Notes under the pieces: generated by a model | Database searches by the model: none | What the model was told of the DNA's origin: nothing | Seen by the model: the letters and a program-made list of their open reading frames with translations, nothing else | Source: Sulfurisphaera javensis | GTDB taxonomy: Archaea > Thermoproteota > Thermoprotei_A > Sulfolobales > Sulfolobaceae | Assembly: GCF_041154675.1 (NCBI RefSeq) | Contig: NZ_AP031322.1 | Coordinates: forward strand, 2,293,812-2,357,811 | Reading direction: 5' to 3' | Length of the DNA: 64,000 nucleotides | Program-made: the position numbers and the translations under genes | Shown here: in pieces, positions 1 to 8,768 of the stretch | Position numbering within the stretch: position 1 is the stretch's first letter | Layout: each line of letters starts with the position of its first letter

Positions 1-453
1 CATATTCCTTACAATATCTAAATCAACTAGAATGAGATAGTGATCATCTTTTAGGACTCTGTTGATTTCTTCTATCTTCTCTTTTCTCTCCTTCTTAGGA
101 ACGTTATAAAAATAAAGTACTGTGTATATTAAGTCGATAGAGGAAGAACGGAAAGGTAATGGAAACAAGTTTTGCACTATATCAACCTTACCTTTGACCG
201 GTTTTGTCCACTTCTCAATTTCTCCTTCTTTCCAATCATCTATTCCAATAATATCACCTTTCTTTAAATTTTCTTTAATTATTTTCGTAATTAAACAATT
301 TCCACATCCTAACTCAACAACCTTCTTAGGAGAAAGAGAAAGAACAAATTTACTTACAAATTTACCATAGTAAAGTTCCTCATCTACTGTAATTCCCATC
401 CTCTTGAAAGGTCTTATATTATATGCATTTATACTATCAAAAAGTGAAGACAT
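1..453 (-). CDS. SAM-dependent methyltransferase, 3' end cut by window edge
   Basis: The minus strand is open from an ATG at 453 to base 1, giving 151 codons with no stop, so the C-terminus lies outside the window. Residues 45-52 read VVELGCGN, the glycine-rich motif I that binds S-adenosylmethionine in class I methyltransferases. Later visible residues contain a G-I-D-D acidic strand end and a short hydrophobic strand before an N-R-V-L-K-D segment, which fits a UbiE/Methyltransf_11 type fold. The substrate cannot be told. An overlapping plus-strand frame at 122-370 is a shadow of this gene. Confidence 0.8.
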   Translation of the reverse strand, partial: MSSLFDSINAYNIRPFKRMGITVDEELYYGKFVSKFVLSLSPKKVVELGCGNCLITKIIKENLKKGDIIGIDDWKEGEIEKWTKPVKGKVDIVQNLFPLPFRSSSIDLIYTVLYFYNVPKKERKEKIEEINRVLKDDHYLILVDLDIVRNM

Positions 454-651
454 ACGTAAAAATAAATAAAATTAGATAATTTATTTTTATCACCTAAAAC
501 ATTAGCAATGTCTTTTTAAATTAACTTATTATATTTCTTTCTCCTTTCATGATCCTTTAATAATTGTTCTAGAACAAAATATCTTTCTCTTTCACACCGT
601 TTTTGGAAGGTCCCTTAGATTCGGATCAACTTTCTCTCCGCTTCTGAATAT

Positions 652-2742
652 TTAATAATAATCTAATTCATCCAATCTTATAGGCACTTTGGTTATTTTT
701 CTTTTTAGAACATCTTCTACTGCACTAGTTACTGCAGCCACAGCAACTCCAACTGGGATTTCTCCAATTCCCTTAACACCACCTGGAGTAATGGGGGAAG
801 GAGTAGGTACTATATTAACTTCAATCTCTGGTAAATCAGCTGCTGTGGGTAAGCCGTAATCAGCTAAACTTGTAGTTAATAAGTTTGCATTATCGTCGTA
901 TACGTACGCTTCATATAACGCAATCGAAATTCCTATGGCAGTCCCTCCAATTATTTGCTCTTTAACTAGATCTTCATCTATCGGATTTCCCGGATCAATA
1001 TAAACTACGTGCTTTATTGGTTTAATTCTTCCATCTTCAATTCTAACTACAGCTAAATCACATGCAAAAGGATAAGCATTATACCTATACTTCCCTTGTA
1101 ATGTAAAAGTATAATCTACTTCCTCGCCTTCGAATTGAGTTATACTAAGTTTGCCATGTTCTCCTTCAAAATAGCCATTCTTATACTCGACTTTTCCTAG
1201 CAAGTTTTCCGCTTTTCTCTTAAGCTTAGCTTTAAGCTCCTCTACTGCCCCTGAAATTGCGCCATATGTAAATGCAGCCATTCTACTCCCTCCAGGTCCA
1301 AAGGAAGATGGTAAAATTGTATTGTCAACTATTTCATAAGTAACGTTTTCAATAGGAACTTCAAGTAGTTTTGACACTAATAACATAGCAGTATGTTCAT
1401 TACCTTGTCCTTCAGGTCCAAAACCTAACGAAACGACAATTTTTCCATTCCTTATTGATAATTTAACCCTTTCACTACCTGAAGGCGTACTTGGGTCTGT
1501 CGATAACGCTAAACCTACACCAGTCCTTTCATCTCTCATAGAGAATATATCCTTTCTTGAGAGAGCAAGTTCTAGCAAACCTCTAGGGTTTCCGGAATCA
1601 TAATAGGCGAAACCGGAATCATAAGGAAAAGAGTCTATAGCATTAATTCTCCTTATCTCAGCTCTATCAATCCCTAATTCATCAGCTACAGCATCCATAA
1701 CTCTTTCTAATGCCCATGTATGAGGTGGTGTTCCTGCTCCTCTAAACGCTCCCGGCGGGTTCTTATTTGTTGCAACTAATGTAGCTGTATATCTTATTCC
1801 GGGTATTTTATATGGCCCAGTTAAATGCCCTAAAGGCTTAAAAGGTTGTCCATTTTCCTTTGAAGCACCAACGTCTTCCCAAATGTGGAAGTCAAGAAAG
1901 TTAACTTTTCCAGAAGTCTCATAATAAACATGAATCTTGAACTTCCTTTCTGGACCACTTGCATTAGATGCTTGTAAGTGTTCAGTCCTCGTCTCTATCC
2001 ACTTTATTGGTACTTTGAATTTTAAAGACGCAAATCCTAAAACAGCTAAATATTTGCCTAAAGAGAATTTGGAACCAAAACTTCCTCCTTGTCTTGCATT
2101 CTTATGTATTACCCTTACACCTAAAGCTCTTTCAATTTCTGCAGAAACAGCATTTCCTGCTTGTAAATTTGAAATTATTTCTATAGCGTTTTCCTTAGGA
2201 TAAATAATAGCACCAAAGGGTTCTATTGGATTTCCACTACTTTTTGACCAATATAAATCCAGCTCTAGATGCTTTCCTTGAGAAGAAATCTTACCAAATT
2301 CAAATGTTTGTTCTTTAACTATATTGGTTTTAAGCTCATCAAATACATAAACTTCGCCTTTAAGCGCTTTTTCTATGTTTGGAATAGGTTCTAATGGTTC
2401 ATAATCTACTTGAACTAATTCCGCTAAGTCTGTTGCTTCGTATGGATCATTAGCTAAGACTAGTGCTACTGGTTGGCCTACATATAATGCCTTCTTTGTT
2501 GCAATTACTAAAGTTGATAAGCTGGCTCCTTCTCTATCTCCAGATTCAACTGCTTTAGCCATTATATCTTTTCCAGTTAATACTTGTGCTCCATGTTTAA
2601 TAGCATCAGAAGCGTCAATATTTCTTATTAATGCATGTGGATAAGGACTTCTAACAAAAATCGCATATTTACCTTTAAAGGGATAGTCATCTATATAATT
2701 GCCTTTTCCTATAAGTAATTGTTCGACATCAAACCTTTTCAT
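652..2742 (-). CDS. Molybdenum hydroxylase large subunit (CoxL/xanthine dehydrogenase family), stand-alone
   Basis: A 696-residue protein of the xanthine dehydrogenase/aldehyde oxidase family, molybdenum-binding large subunit. Visible family marks are QGGSFGSK near 218-225, the GAFRGAG loop at 331-337 next to the molybdenum site, GPEGQGNEH at 442-450, and GVKGIGE at 655-661, whose Glu661 sits where the catalytic base is found. The loop is not the form I CO dehydrogenase AYRCSFR loop, so oxidation of an aldehyde or purine is more likely than of CO. The family normally works with a 2Fe-2S small subunit and an FAD subunit, but neither is encoded next to it here. It is slightly short for the family (usual large subunits exceed 740 residues). 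Substrate unknown. Confidence 0.88.
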   Translation of the reverse strand: MKRFDVEQLLIGKGNYIDDYPFKGKYAIFVRSPYPHALIRNIDASDAIKHGAQVLTGKDIMAKAVESGDREGASLSTLVIATKKALYVGQPVALVLANDPYEATDLAELVQVDYEPLEPIPNIEKALKGEVYVFDELKTNIVKEQTFEFGKISSQGKHLELDLYWSKSSGNPIEPFGAIIYPKENAIEIISNLQAGNAVSAEIERALGVRVIHKNARQGGSFGSKFSLGKYLAVLGFASLKFKVPIKWIETRTEHLQASNASGPERKFKIHVYYETSGKVNFLDFHIWEDVGASKENGQPFKPLGHLTGPYKIPGIRYTATLVATNKNPPGAFRGAGTPPHTWALERVMDAVADELGIDRAEIRRINAIDSFPYDSGFAYYDSGNPRGLLELALSRKDIFSMRDERTGVGLALSTDPSTPSGSERVKLSIRNGKIVVSLGFGPEGQGNEHTAMLLVSKLLEVPIENVTYEIVDNTILPSSFGPGGSRMAAFTYGAISGAVEELKAKLKRKAENLLGKVEYKNGYFEGEHGKLSITQFEGEEVDYTFTLQGKYRYNAYPFACDLAVVRIEDGRIKPIKHVVYIDPGNPIDEDLVKEQIIGGTAIGISIALYEAYVYDDNANLLTTSLADYGLPTAADLPEIEVNIVPTPSPITPGGVKGIGEIPVGVAVAAVTSAVEDVLKRKITKVPIRLDELDYY

Positions 2743-2951
2743 AGGTTATAATAAGAGGACAAGTATTAAACGTTATCATTAGCAGTTACAAATAGTTTTT
2801 AAAGTATAATGGTTTACGTAGTAAATACAACGTAATCTACAATTAGCTTTAAGAATGAATCCGTTACATTTTGATGACATGATTAACGATGTGGAGATGA
2901 TATCAGATTTGCAAGATATATCTTAAAGAGAGAAAGTTTTCTGCTTATTAT

Positions 2952-5171
2952 TCATAAATTTCGTGTTAAGTTAAAATTCATAAAAGTAGCTTCTGCGTAA
3001 CCACTTAATGTAGTACCTACTATAAATATAAAATTTACATTAGATGTATAGTAGTTATTCTCCTCAGCAATTTTATATATTTCACTAAAGTTTATACTAA
3101 TTTTTGTTGTATTTTCTAGGATAACATAAAGATTATTGTTGGGATGATAGCAAGCTGAGACATTGGAATAGCCTATCCATATCTGGTCTTTACCATTATT
3201 TATTTCAATACCATAAAAAACAACTGGATAACCATTCGAGACTATAGAGAAATTACTTATATTTGATGAAATTCTACTGATTTGAAATGTGTAAGTATAG
3301 TTATGTAAACCTAAATAAGTCAAATTTACACAAGGATTAATTAATTGAGATGCTGCCCATCCTTCTCTTGTTAAATTCTTCACTGCATACAAAGTTAAAA
3401 TTCCCGGAGAATAAGTTGTATTGTTCAATTCTCGATAAATATACCAAGCATAACCTGCTTGATCGTTAGGCCCAAAATACCATCCATAAGGATAAGATTT
3501 TAAGTTAACAGTGTAACTTGCTAAAGCTAAATATGGATTCTGAAATGGATAGTAAGTGTCGTTATTAAAAATGGACTCATAATAAGCACGAATATTACCA
3601 TAATAACCAACGATTACAAAAGGATTATTATAATTTAGTAAATCAACAAACGTCCTTGGATAGATACTTATAATGTTTAATCCAGGATGTAAAGATGCAT
3701 TAGCTATCCATAATAGACCATTAGTCTGTATAGTATTTGTCGGTGGAGTAGGATAATAGGGTAGAATTCTAAAGCTTAGTGGCAAAGACCTAGGATCACC
3801 AGGTTGGGGATTATAATATATTTCAAGGGTTATTTCGGTAACGATATTGTTGAGCATTAAGGGGTCTGAAGCCTTTGCTGATACAATAACAACTGAGGAA
3901 GAATAAGGTCTAGTAAATAAAAAACCTGCAACGACCATACTTATTAAGATAACTGGAAGGAGTTTCTTAAGATCGAGTCTAACTTTATTCTCAGTTTCAA
4001 CTTTTGAGGATTCCGGTAACATGATTAAAGCCAAATAAGGCCAGTAGATTAGATAACTCAATAATAGTCTATCGTAGAAAAAGAAAACTAAGACAGGATA
4101 GGCTGGAAAAGTATATTTTAGCCTATCATAGTATAAGATGTAAATGTAAATAAATGTAAGATAAACTATAGCTGGTAAAACGTAAAATGTTATTCTTCCT
4201 ACATGGATAGCTCCGGTGAAATTTAATGCTGAGATTCCCAGACCTACACCTAATATAGGCTGTGTTGCTATACCAGATACACTATCAATCCATGTGATAG
4301 GAGAAGAGACAATAAATGGTAAGTTAATAAAAACAAAAGTTAGGCTTGCTATAAGCAAGTATCTAATCATTTGAAAGGAGGATTTATAAATATCCTTATA
4401 GAGAAAATAAAGATAAAAAGGTAAAATAATTAATGCAGTTTGCTTATAAGAAATAGCTAAACCCAAGAGTATTGAGGAAATGATAGGTTTCTCTTTATAA
4501 ACATAGGACAAAGCAACTAAATCAGTCCAAACTATATCAGTGACTCCACCAATAGAATAGAACATCCAGTTAATGTTAATTAAGAGAGAAACAAGGGCTA
4601 AAATAATTGCTAGAATTGATGTATTTATTTTTTTAAAATAAAAGAAGATAATGATATATGACAACAAATTAAATACAATAAGGAGAAGATCTGGAGGTGC
4701 ATTTAGAAGGGCAAACGGTACTTGAAGAAGGAAAGATAATGCGGGATATTGTAAGGTATCTACATAGCCGCCATATACAGTAGGAGTTATAAAGAAGGGC
4801 AAAACCTCATTTGGGAGAAGTTCGAATTTATAAGTATATGGATTAATACCGTGAATTACCAATTTAGCTGCAGAATAGTCTATGAATATTTCATCTGTCC
4901 CATATCTTGGGAAAGAATGATAATATCCAATAATAAAAGTAATAACAGAGGCTAGAGTTAAGGAAAATAAAACATATTCGTACTTTTCAGAGTATTTTCT
5001 AATAAAAAGAGAAATAAATAGTGATATAAATCCAAAGACTATAAGAAGCCAGGTCGAAATTTCTGTTGAAGGATTTATATATCCCCCAGACGACCAGACT
5101 TGATTAGCAAATATGAAGACTAATATTGAAAGTAAAAATCCTGACATCTTAAGCTGTAAAGATTTTTCCAT
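2952..5171 (-). CDS. GT-C type membrane glycosyltransferase-like protein
   Basis: A 739-residue integral membrane protein with about ten hydrophobic helices in the first 430 residues, followed by a roughly 300-residue extracytoplasmic domain rich in N-X-S/T sites. After the second/third helix comes Y-G-T-D-E (90-94) and D98, followed by a HGINPY stretch. This acidic first loop and the NPY-type sequence are typical of GT-C fold enzymes of the GT87/DUF2029 and ArnT-like groups, which transfer sugars from polyprenyl-phosphate donors. In Sulfolobales such enzymes contribute to glycosylation of surface proteins or lipids. The exact acceptor and sugar cannot be inferred. It is monocistronic, with about 200 bases of AT-rich DNA on its 3' side. 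Confidence 0.7.
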   Translation of the reverse strand: MEKSLQLKMSGFLLSILVFIFANQVWSSGGYINPSTEISTWLLIVFGFISLFISLFIRKYSEKYEYVLFSLTLASVITFIIGYYHSFPRYGTDEIFIDYSAAKLVIHGINPYTYKFELLPNEVLPFFITPTVYGGYVDTLQYPALSFLLQVPFALLNAPPDLLLIVFNLLSYIIIFFYFKKINTSILAIILALVSLLININWMFYSIGGVTDIVWTDLVALSYVYKEKPIISSILLGLAISYKQTALIILPFYLYFLYKDIYKSSFQMIRYLLIASLTFVFINLPFIVSSPITWIDSVSGIATQPILGVGLGISALNFTGAIHVGRITFYVLPAIVYLTFIYIYILYYDRLKYTFPAYPVLVFFFYDRLLLSYLIYWPYLALIMLPESSKVETENKVRLDLKKLLPVILISMVVAGFLFTRPYSSSVVIVSAKASDPLMLNNIVTEITLEIYYNPQPGDPRSLPLSFRILPYYPTPPTNTIQTNGLLWIANASLHPGLNIISIYPRTFVDLLNYNNPFVIVGYYGNIRAYYESIFNNDTYYPFQNPYLALASYTVNLKSYPYGWYFGPNDQAGYAWYIYRELNNTTYSPGILTLYAVKNLTREGWAASQLINPCVNLTYLGLHNYTYTFQISRISSNISNFSIVSNGYPVVFYGIEINNGKDQIWIGYSNVSACYHPNNNLYVILENTTKISINFSEIYKIAEENNYYTSNVNFIFIVGTTLSGYAEATFMNFNLTRNL

Positions 5172-6198
5172 ATTTTGAAAGAATTTACAATATATATAAA
5201 AAACTAATCGTAAGTTTAGTCTTGTGGAGCTTCAAACATTTATTTGAGGTGATATGGTAATTTCATAAAGACTTTACCTCTTTTCAATATGATACAAGAT
5301 ATGTGAGTAAACTATATGAGTTTTAGCTCGTTCTTATGTTATTAAATAAAATAATCCAAAGCTTTCCGGAATACCTATATTCATCAATTTATCATTATAT
5401 TACTCATTAATCTAACGCTATCCATTATGAAGGGTTTGGTCTCAACTAATTTAATTTAGTATTCAACCCGGGAATTTCATCAAAGTCTTAATTATTTTTC
5501 TCTTGCTAAATATGAATGAGTTATAGTATTAGAGACGAGAACACGTAATGTCTCCATATTCTTCATGGAAAACTCCATCTTGTATTTAGAAAAACTTAAA
5601 TGTTTTAATTTTTCATCACTATTCTAGCATTTACCATACACATTTAGGATGAGATCTAGAAATATGTCGCACAAAGAGGATTTAAATATAACACTTTTAT
5701 AGAAACTGTTTTAATGGTATATAAGTAACTAAACTATTTCTTACTTTTAGTGTTTTCGATAAAAATAATTAATCATATGATTTCATACAACATAATAACG
5801 TTACTAGAAGTAAAAATTCAGTGATTTTTATCATTAGTAGTTTATGGTTTGTTTTTGCTTAACTATTCATAATCTTATTATTAATTATTTTGGGAAGAGC
5901 AGTAGTAGTTTATGTATTTAGTGCAAGTCTACTTACGAGAAGTTTTGATGGGATCATGTAAAGTTACTCAAGGCTTTTCTCATTATGCTTAGAACTATAA
6001 AGTACGTATTTTGTGTTATTAATAGTCAAATTTGATAACGAAAAATTTGATAACTAATACATTATTATGTGCTTAATCGAAATACTAAAGATGATATATC
6101 ATGGTTATAAATATGCATTTTTATGCGTTATATTAAAACAATTTATTAGTTATATTTTGATAAAGATGAGCAAATAGATACGTTAATAGGAGTTTATA
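5172..6198. other. Long intergenic region without recognisable gene
   Basis: About 1 kb of AT-rich sequence with dense stops in all frames. I see no RNA gene, no terminal inverted repeats of an insertion sequence and no ORF with a credible promoter. It could be decayed DNA between the glycosyltransferase and the peptide locus. Confidence 0.5.
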
Positions 6199-6789
6199 TT
6201 AACGTATATTAGAGTACGAGATCTTCGATAATTGATTATCAATATTTAGCTTTATAAGCATTAATTTTCCCTTTTCTAAAAGTCTTACGAGTACTCCACT
6301 TTCAACGTCGAAGAACATATTTACTTCCAAGTTTATAAAATCTTTTTTTCCTACAATAGAGAATTTATAACTTTTTATTGACCCAGCATCGCATACGGCA
6401 TCAGTTATTCCAACGTCAAATCGTGTGACATTTAATGGAAAATTTTTGAATAAATTGTCAACATTAACTTGAGACATTCCCTTACTATTTATCACATCAA
6501 TATATTTTTTCGGAATTATTGGAAAATTTGAACCAAAATTTTGCGATAGGTCATGCTCATAAACACCAGGTTCAATCTTCATTAATACAATTTTTTCTAT
6601 ATCTATTTCTGATACATCTCTTGCTAGCAATAAATTTTCATCTGTTGACACTTTATATGTTAGTTTGCTATTGTCAACATTAAGAATAGTATATAATACT
6701 TTTCCAGCATATTTTTTATGTAGGAATGATGCTAAAAATTCTATATTTATTTTATACTCTAGTACCAAACCAGGTCTTAGTTGCATCAC
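6199..6789 (-). CDS. Hypothetical cytosolic protein, partner-like gene of peptide locus (left arm)
   Basis: A 196-residue protein with no signal peptide or membrane segment. I do not recognise a named family. Its layout matches that of the secreted protein at 8769-9587: an N-terminal L-E-Y-K-I strand, then G-K-V-L-Y-T-I-L-N-V-D, a middle I-V-L-M-K-I-E-P-G-V-Y strand, and a C-terminal F-F-D-V-E-S-G-V-L-V-R-L-L strand pair. The two look like cytosolic and extracytoplasmic versions of one beta-rich domain. It lies 129 bases downstream of the 38-aa peptide gene on the same strand, with a T-rich terminator between them, so it probably has its own promoter. A carrier, chaperone or immunity role for the peptide is possible but only inferred. 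Confidence 0.7.
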   Translation of the reverse strand: MMQLRPGLVLEYKINIEFLASFLHKKYAGKVLYTILNVDNSKLTYKVSTDENLLLARDVSEIDIEKIVLMKIEPGVYEHDLSQNFGSNFPIIPKKYIDVINSKGMSQVNVDNLFKNFPLNVTRFDVGITDAVCDAGSIKSYKFSIVGKKDFINLEVNMFFDVESGVLVRLLEKGKLMLIKLNIDNQLSKISYSNIR

Positions 6790-6888
6790 CTAAATAATAT
6801 ATAATGTATATAATAAATCTTAATGAACAGTATCTTATTATTATAAATTGTTATTATGTTAAAATAATTTATATAAAAATGAATTATA

Positions 6889-6905
6889 GAAAAAAAATAA
6901 AAAAC
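6889..6905 (-). terminator. T-rich transcription terminator after 38-aa peptide gene
   Basis: On the minus strand the peptide stop codon is followed within about 15-30 bases by two runs of T (A-runs on the plus strand at 6890-6904). Archaeal RNA polymerase terminates at such tracts without a hairpin, so the peptide gene likely makes a short transcript of its own. Confidence 0.55.
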
Positions 6906-6918
6906 TTACTTTTTATCT

Positions 6919-7035
6919 TTATCCAGCTAGGGACTGAAGGAGGCTAACTAATAGGCTTAATACTGCTTGTAGTAGTTGTTCTAATAGCTGGAGTACTACT
7001 TGTAGAATACTTGATAAGGCGGATGTTGCGGCCAT
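6919..7035 (-). CDS. Leucine-rich 38-aa peptide (peptide 1)
   Basis: An ATG at 7035 opens a 38-codon frame ending in TAA at 6919-6921. The peptide begins MAATSALSS and ends SLLQSLAG. Thirteen of 38 residues are Leu, the rest mostly Val, Ala, Ser and Gln. Glu19 is the only charged residue, and there is no Lys, Arg, His, Cys, Trp or Tyr. It has no Tat or Sec signal and would form one long amphipathic or membrane-inserted helix. Residues 9-29 align without gaps to residues 23-43 of the peptide at 7446-7586, with 11 of 21 identical including S-x-L-Q and QLLQ. A TATA box with short leader upstream and T-runs downstream support a real gene despite its size. Function unknown. Confidence 0.72.
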   Translation of the reverse strand: MAATSALSSILQVVLQLLEQLLQAVLSLLVSLLQSLAG

Positions 7036-7076
7036 TTTTGGTCTGTATATTCTTTATGAATAATACGTATAAATAT
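7036..7076 (-). promoter_or_regulatory. Promoter and short leader of peptide 1
   Basis: On the minus strand TTTATAC (plus 7067-7073) lies 32 bases upstream of the ATG, with an A/T stretch before it as BRE. The bases just before the ATG read AGACCAAAA. The 46-aa peptide gene has the same arrangement: TTTATAC 30 bases upstream and AGACCAAAT before its ATG. Confidence 0.6.
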
Positions 7077-7404
7077 TTTATTGATAAGTAACTTGTTTAC
7101 TAATTCAAAAAAGGAAAATATGAAGCTATAATACTTTATTCAGCAGATCGGCTTGACCGTTTAAAATCTATTTGACTAAAATACTCTATATAAATTTAAC
7201 CTTGTAAACCCTTTATTTGGAACGATATTAGAATCTATTAATTTCTATTTAAAGCCTTAAGTTATATTTTTATTTTATATAAAAAAATTCTTATCTCCAT
7301 AGATTATATCTTATTTTAATATATATAAAGTTTTACGTATTCATATATGTTTTATGATAGAGTTAAATAGATTTTCAATAAGTAAACAGACATTACAATC
7401 AAAA

Positions 7405-7445
7405 ATATTTTTATACTTAAATATCTATATTAAAATAGACCAAAT
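7405..7445 (+). promoter_or_regulatory. Promoter and short leader of peptide 2
   Basis: TTTTTATAC at 7408-7416 is a good archaeal TATA box. AGACCAAAT directly precedes the ATG at 7446. The leader word AGACCAAA is shared with the divergent peptide 1 gene, although the intervening bases differ, which argues for selection on the 5' end of both mRNAs. The bases between the two promoters (about 7077-7404) hold no ORF I can support. Confidence 0.6.
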
Positions 7446-7586
7446 ATGTTATTTGTAGAAAGTCTATTAGGACTAGATTCAGCATTAAATGGTCTAGTAA
7501 GTGCTCTAGTATCTCTTTTGCAGAATCTATTAGCTTTAGTAGTACAACTGCTACAAACCTTGTTAGGTGCCTTAGCTAGTCTCTAA
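7446..7586 (+). CDS. Leucine-rich 46-aa peptide (peptide 2)
   Basis: An ATG at 7446 opens 46 codons ending with TAA at 7584-7586. Eighteen residues are Leu. Leu sits at positions 7, 10, 14, 17, 21, 24, 28, 31 and 35, a continuous 4-3 heptad spacing typical of a coiled coil or helix bundle, and most other positions are also hydrophobic. Glu5 and Asp11 are the only charged residues, with no basic or aromatic residue except Phe3. The C-terminal half is paralogous to the 38-aa peptide on the other strand. There is no signal sequence. Such a helix could insert in or lie on membranes, or self-assemble. The nearby ABC exporter and secreted protease make export conceivable, but this is inference. Confidence 0.74.
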   Translation: MLFVESLLGLDSALNGLVSALVSLLQNLLALVVQLLQTLLGALASL

Positions 7587-7596
7587 AAAAAGATAA

Positions 7597-7615
7597 TTTT
7601 TTTTATTTTATTTAT
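7597..7615 (+). terminator. T-rich terminator after peptide 2
   Basis: Eleven bases after the stop codon is a run of eight T followed by further T-rich bases. This would end a transcript of roughly 160 nt, separating the peptide from the genes that start at 8330. Confidence 0.6.
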
Positions 7616-7689
7616 TATTAAATTATATAGCAATATTTAGTTTTATTTTATATAATTTTAGTTATATAAAACCTTTTTTACCAAATATT

Positions 7690-7812
7690 TTAGGATAGAT
7701 AATTGGAATCTAAGGAGTTTTCGATTATAGATGTTATATCAGTCAGAATGTAATACATTAAAATTAAAGATATAAGAAGTTCTATTTCTTTTAGTGTAAC
7801 ATTTATTTTCAT
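7690..7812 (-). CDS. Possible 40-aa membrane microprotein
   Basis: A minus-strand frame of 40 codons from ATG 7812 to TAA at 7690-7692. Residues 10-26 are hydrophobic and could form one membrane helix, with a polar C-terminus. An A/T-rich TATA-like element precedes it at a somewhat short distance. It has no homologue I recognise and could be chance. The remainder of 7616-8329 shows no other supportable feature. Confidence 0.22.
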   Translation of the reverse strand: MKINVTLKEIELLISLILMYYILTDITSIIENSLDSNYLS

Positions 7813-8329
7813 TGTTTTCTACTTAATATAATTACATCTGTTAGAGATAATTGAAATATAGTCTTAACATGAAAATTACTTTATTTTACGATTTATTTTT
7901 TCGATATTGTTCAGTTGCAGTCATGAAAATCAACAAATAATAGATATAAATTGTAATCAACATTATTTTCTATGTATTATGCGATCCTCACAAATGAGTT
8001 TTTGTATATTTACGAGAACTGACTTTGCGTATATATAATTTCTTTATGTTTTTAATTATTTTTACATATTACATACTAATTTACATGACTGTATTCAAAG
8101 AGTCCTTTTTCTTTTCGTAATACTAGTTCCTTATAATATTCTAGATAAACATGATATTACAATACTTAATCCTTATTTATAAAGTAATGATTATCGAGAT
8201 AAGAAATGCTCTCTATAAGCTTTTTTATTCATAGTTGCAATAAATTTTGTATCTCCATAGCGATACTACTTACATACTCTATTCATAAGAGGATAAATTT
8301 TATAAATGGCATTTGCAATTTTATATTTA

Positions 8330-8767
8330 ATGAATAGAAGAACTACAAAAGAGAATAATGGCAATCTAAAAACTTATCACATAGTCTTCCCATATTATGT
8401 CTTTGAAAATTGGTTTGAACTCCTTTCTGAGGAGAACAAAGAACGTAAAAAGATATTAAAAGCTCCATTAGAGTTTGATTTCTTTCTTAAGTCATTAGCT
8501 GAATATTTTCCATATAGGCAAATTGAAGAAATTTTAAGAATTTTGGCTGAGTATAAAATAATTCCTTATGTTTTAGACTATACTACTATATGGAAAAGGT
8601 TACAAAATGTCAACAATAAGCAAGCAATGAATATGCCTAGAAAAAAATCTAATAAGTTACTTAAATTAACTTTAGTTTTAGATAAAGGTAAAAATAAGAT
8701 TGTGTCTGTTCAAATAAATATAGAAGATAAAAATAATGTTGTATCTTTTACATATAGTGGTGCATAA
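8330..8767 (+). CDS. Transposase-derived hypothetical protein (N-terminal IS5-like domain, catalytic core missing)
   Basis: A 145-residue protein when started at the ATG at 8330. A TATA box at 8298-8307 fits a leaderless start there better than the earlier in-frame ATG at 8306. Residues up to about 90 (VFPYYVFENW, then FLKSLAEYFPYRQIEEIL and DYTTIWKRL) resemble the N-terminal domain of IS5-type transposases common in Sulfolobales. The tail has the LLKLTLVLDKGKNKIVSVQ strand pair seen early in the DDE domain, but then ends, so the catalytic acidic residues are absent. The protein is therefore either a deleted transposase relic or a domesticated DNA-binding remnant. The stop codon is one base before the next gene's ATG, suggesting cotranscription with it. 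Confidence 0.55.
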   Translation: MNRRTTKENNGNLKTYHIVFPYYVFENWFELLSEENKERKKILKAPLEFDFFLKSLAEYFPYRQIEEILRILAEYKIIPYVLDYTTIWKRLQNVNNKQAMNMPRKKSNKLLKLTLVLDKGKNKIVSVQINIEDKNNVVSFTYSGA

Positions 8768-8768
8768 T

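Noticed and set aside
122-370. 82-codon plus-strand ORF
   Set aside because: It lies opposite the methyltransferase frame, which has motif I and a sensible start; the plus-strand product has no family features.
1937-2203. 88-codon plus-strand ORF inside the molybdenum hydroxylase gene
   Set aside because: Antisense shadow of a strongly conserved coding region; no promoter or homologue.
2871-2925. TGATGAC/GATGAT words upstream of the hydroxylase gene as a possible small RNA
   Set aside because: No box D and no complementary guide region could be recognised.
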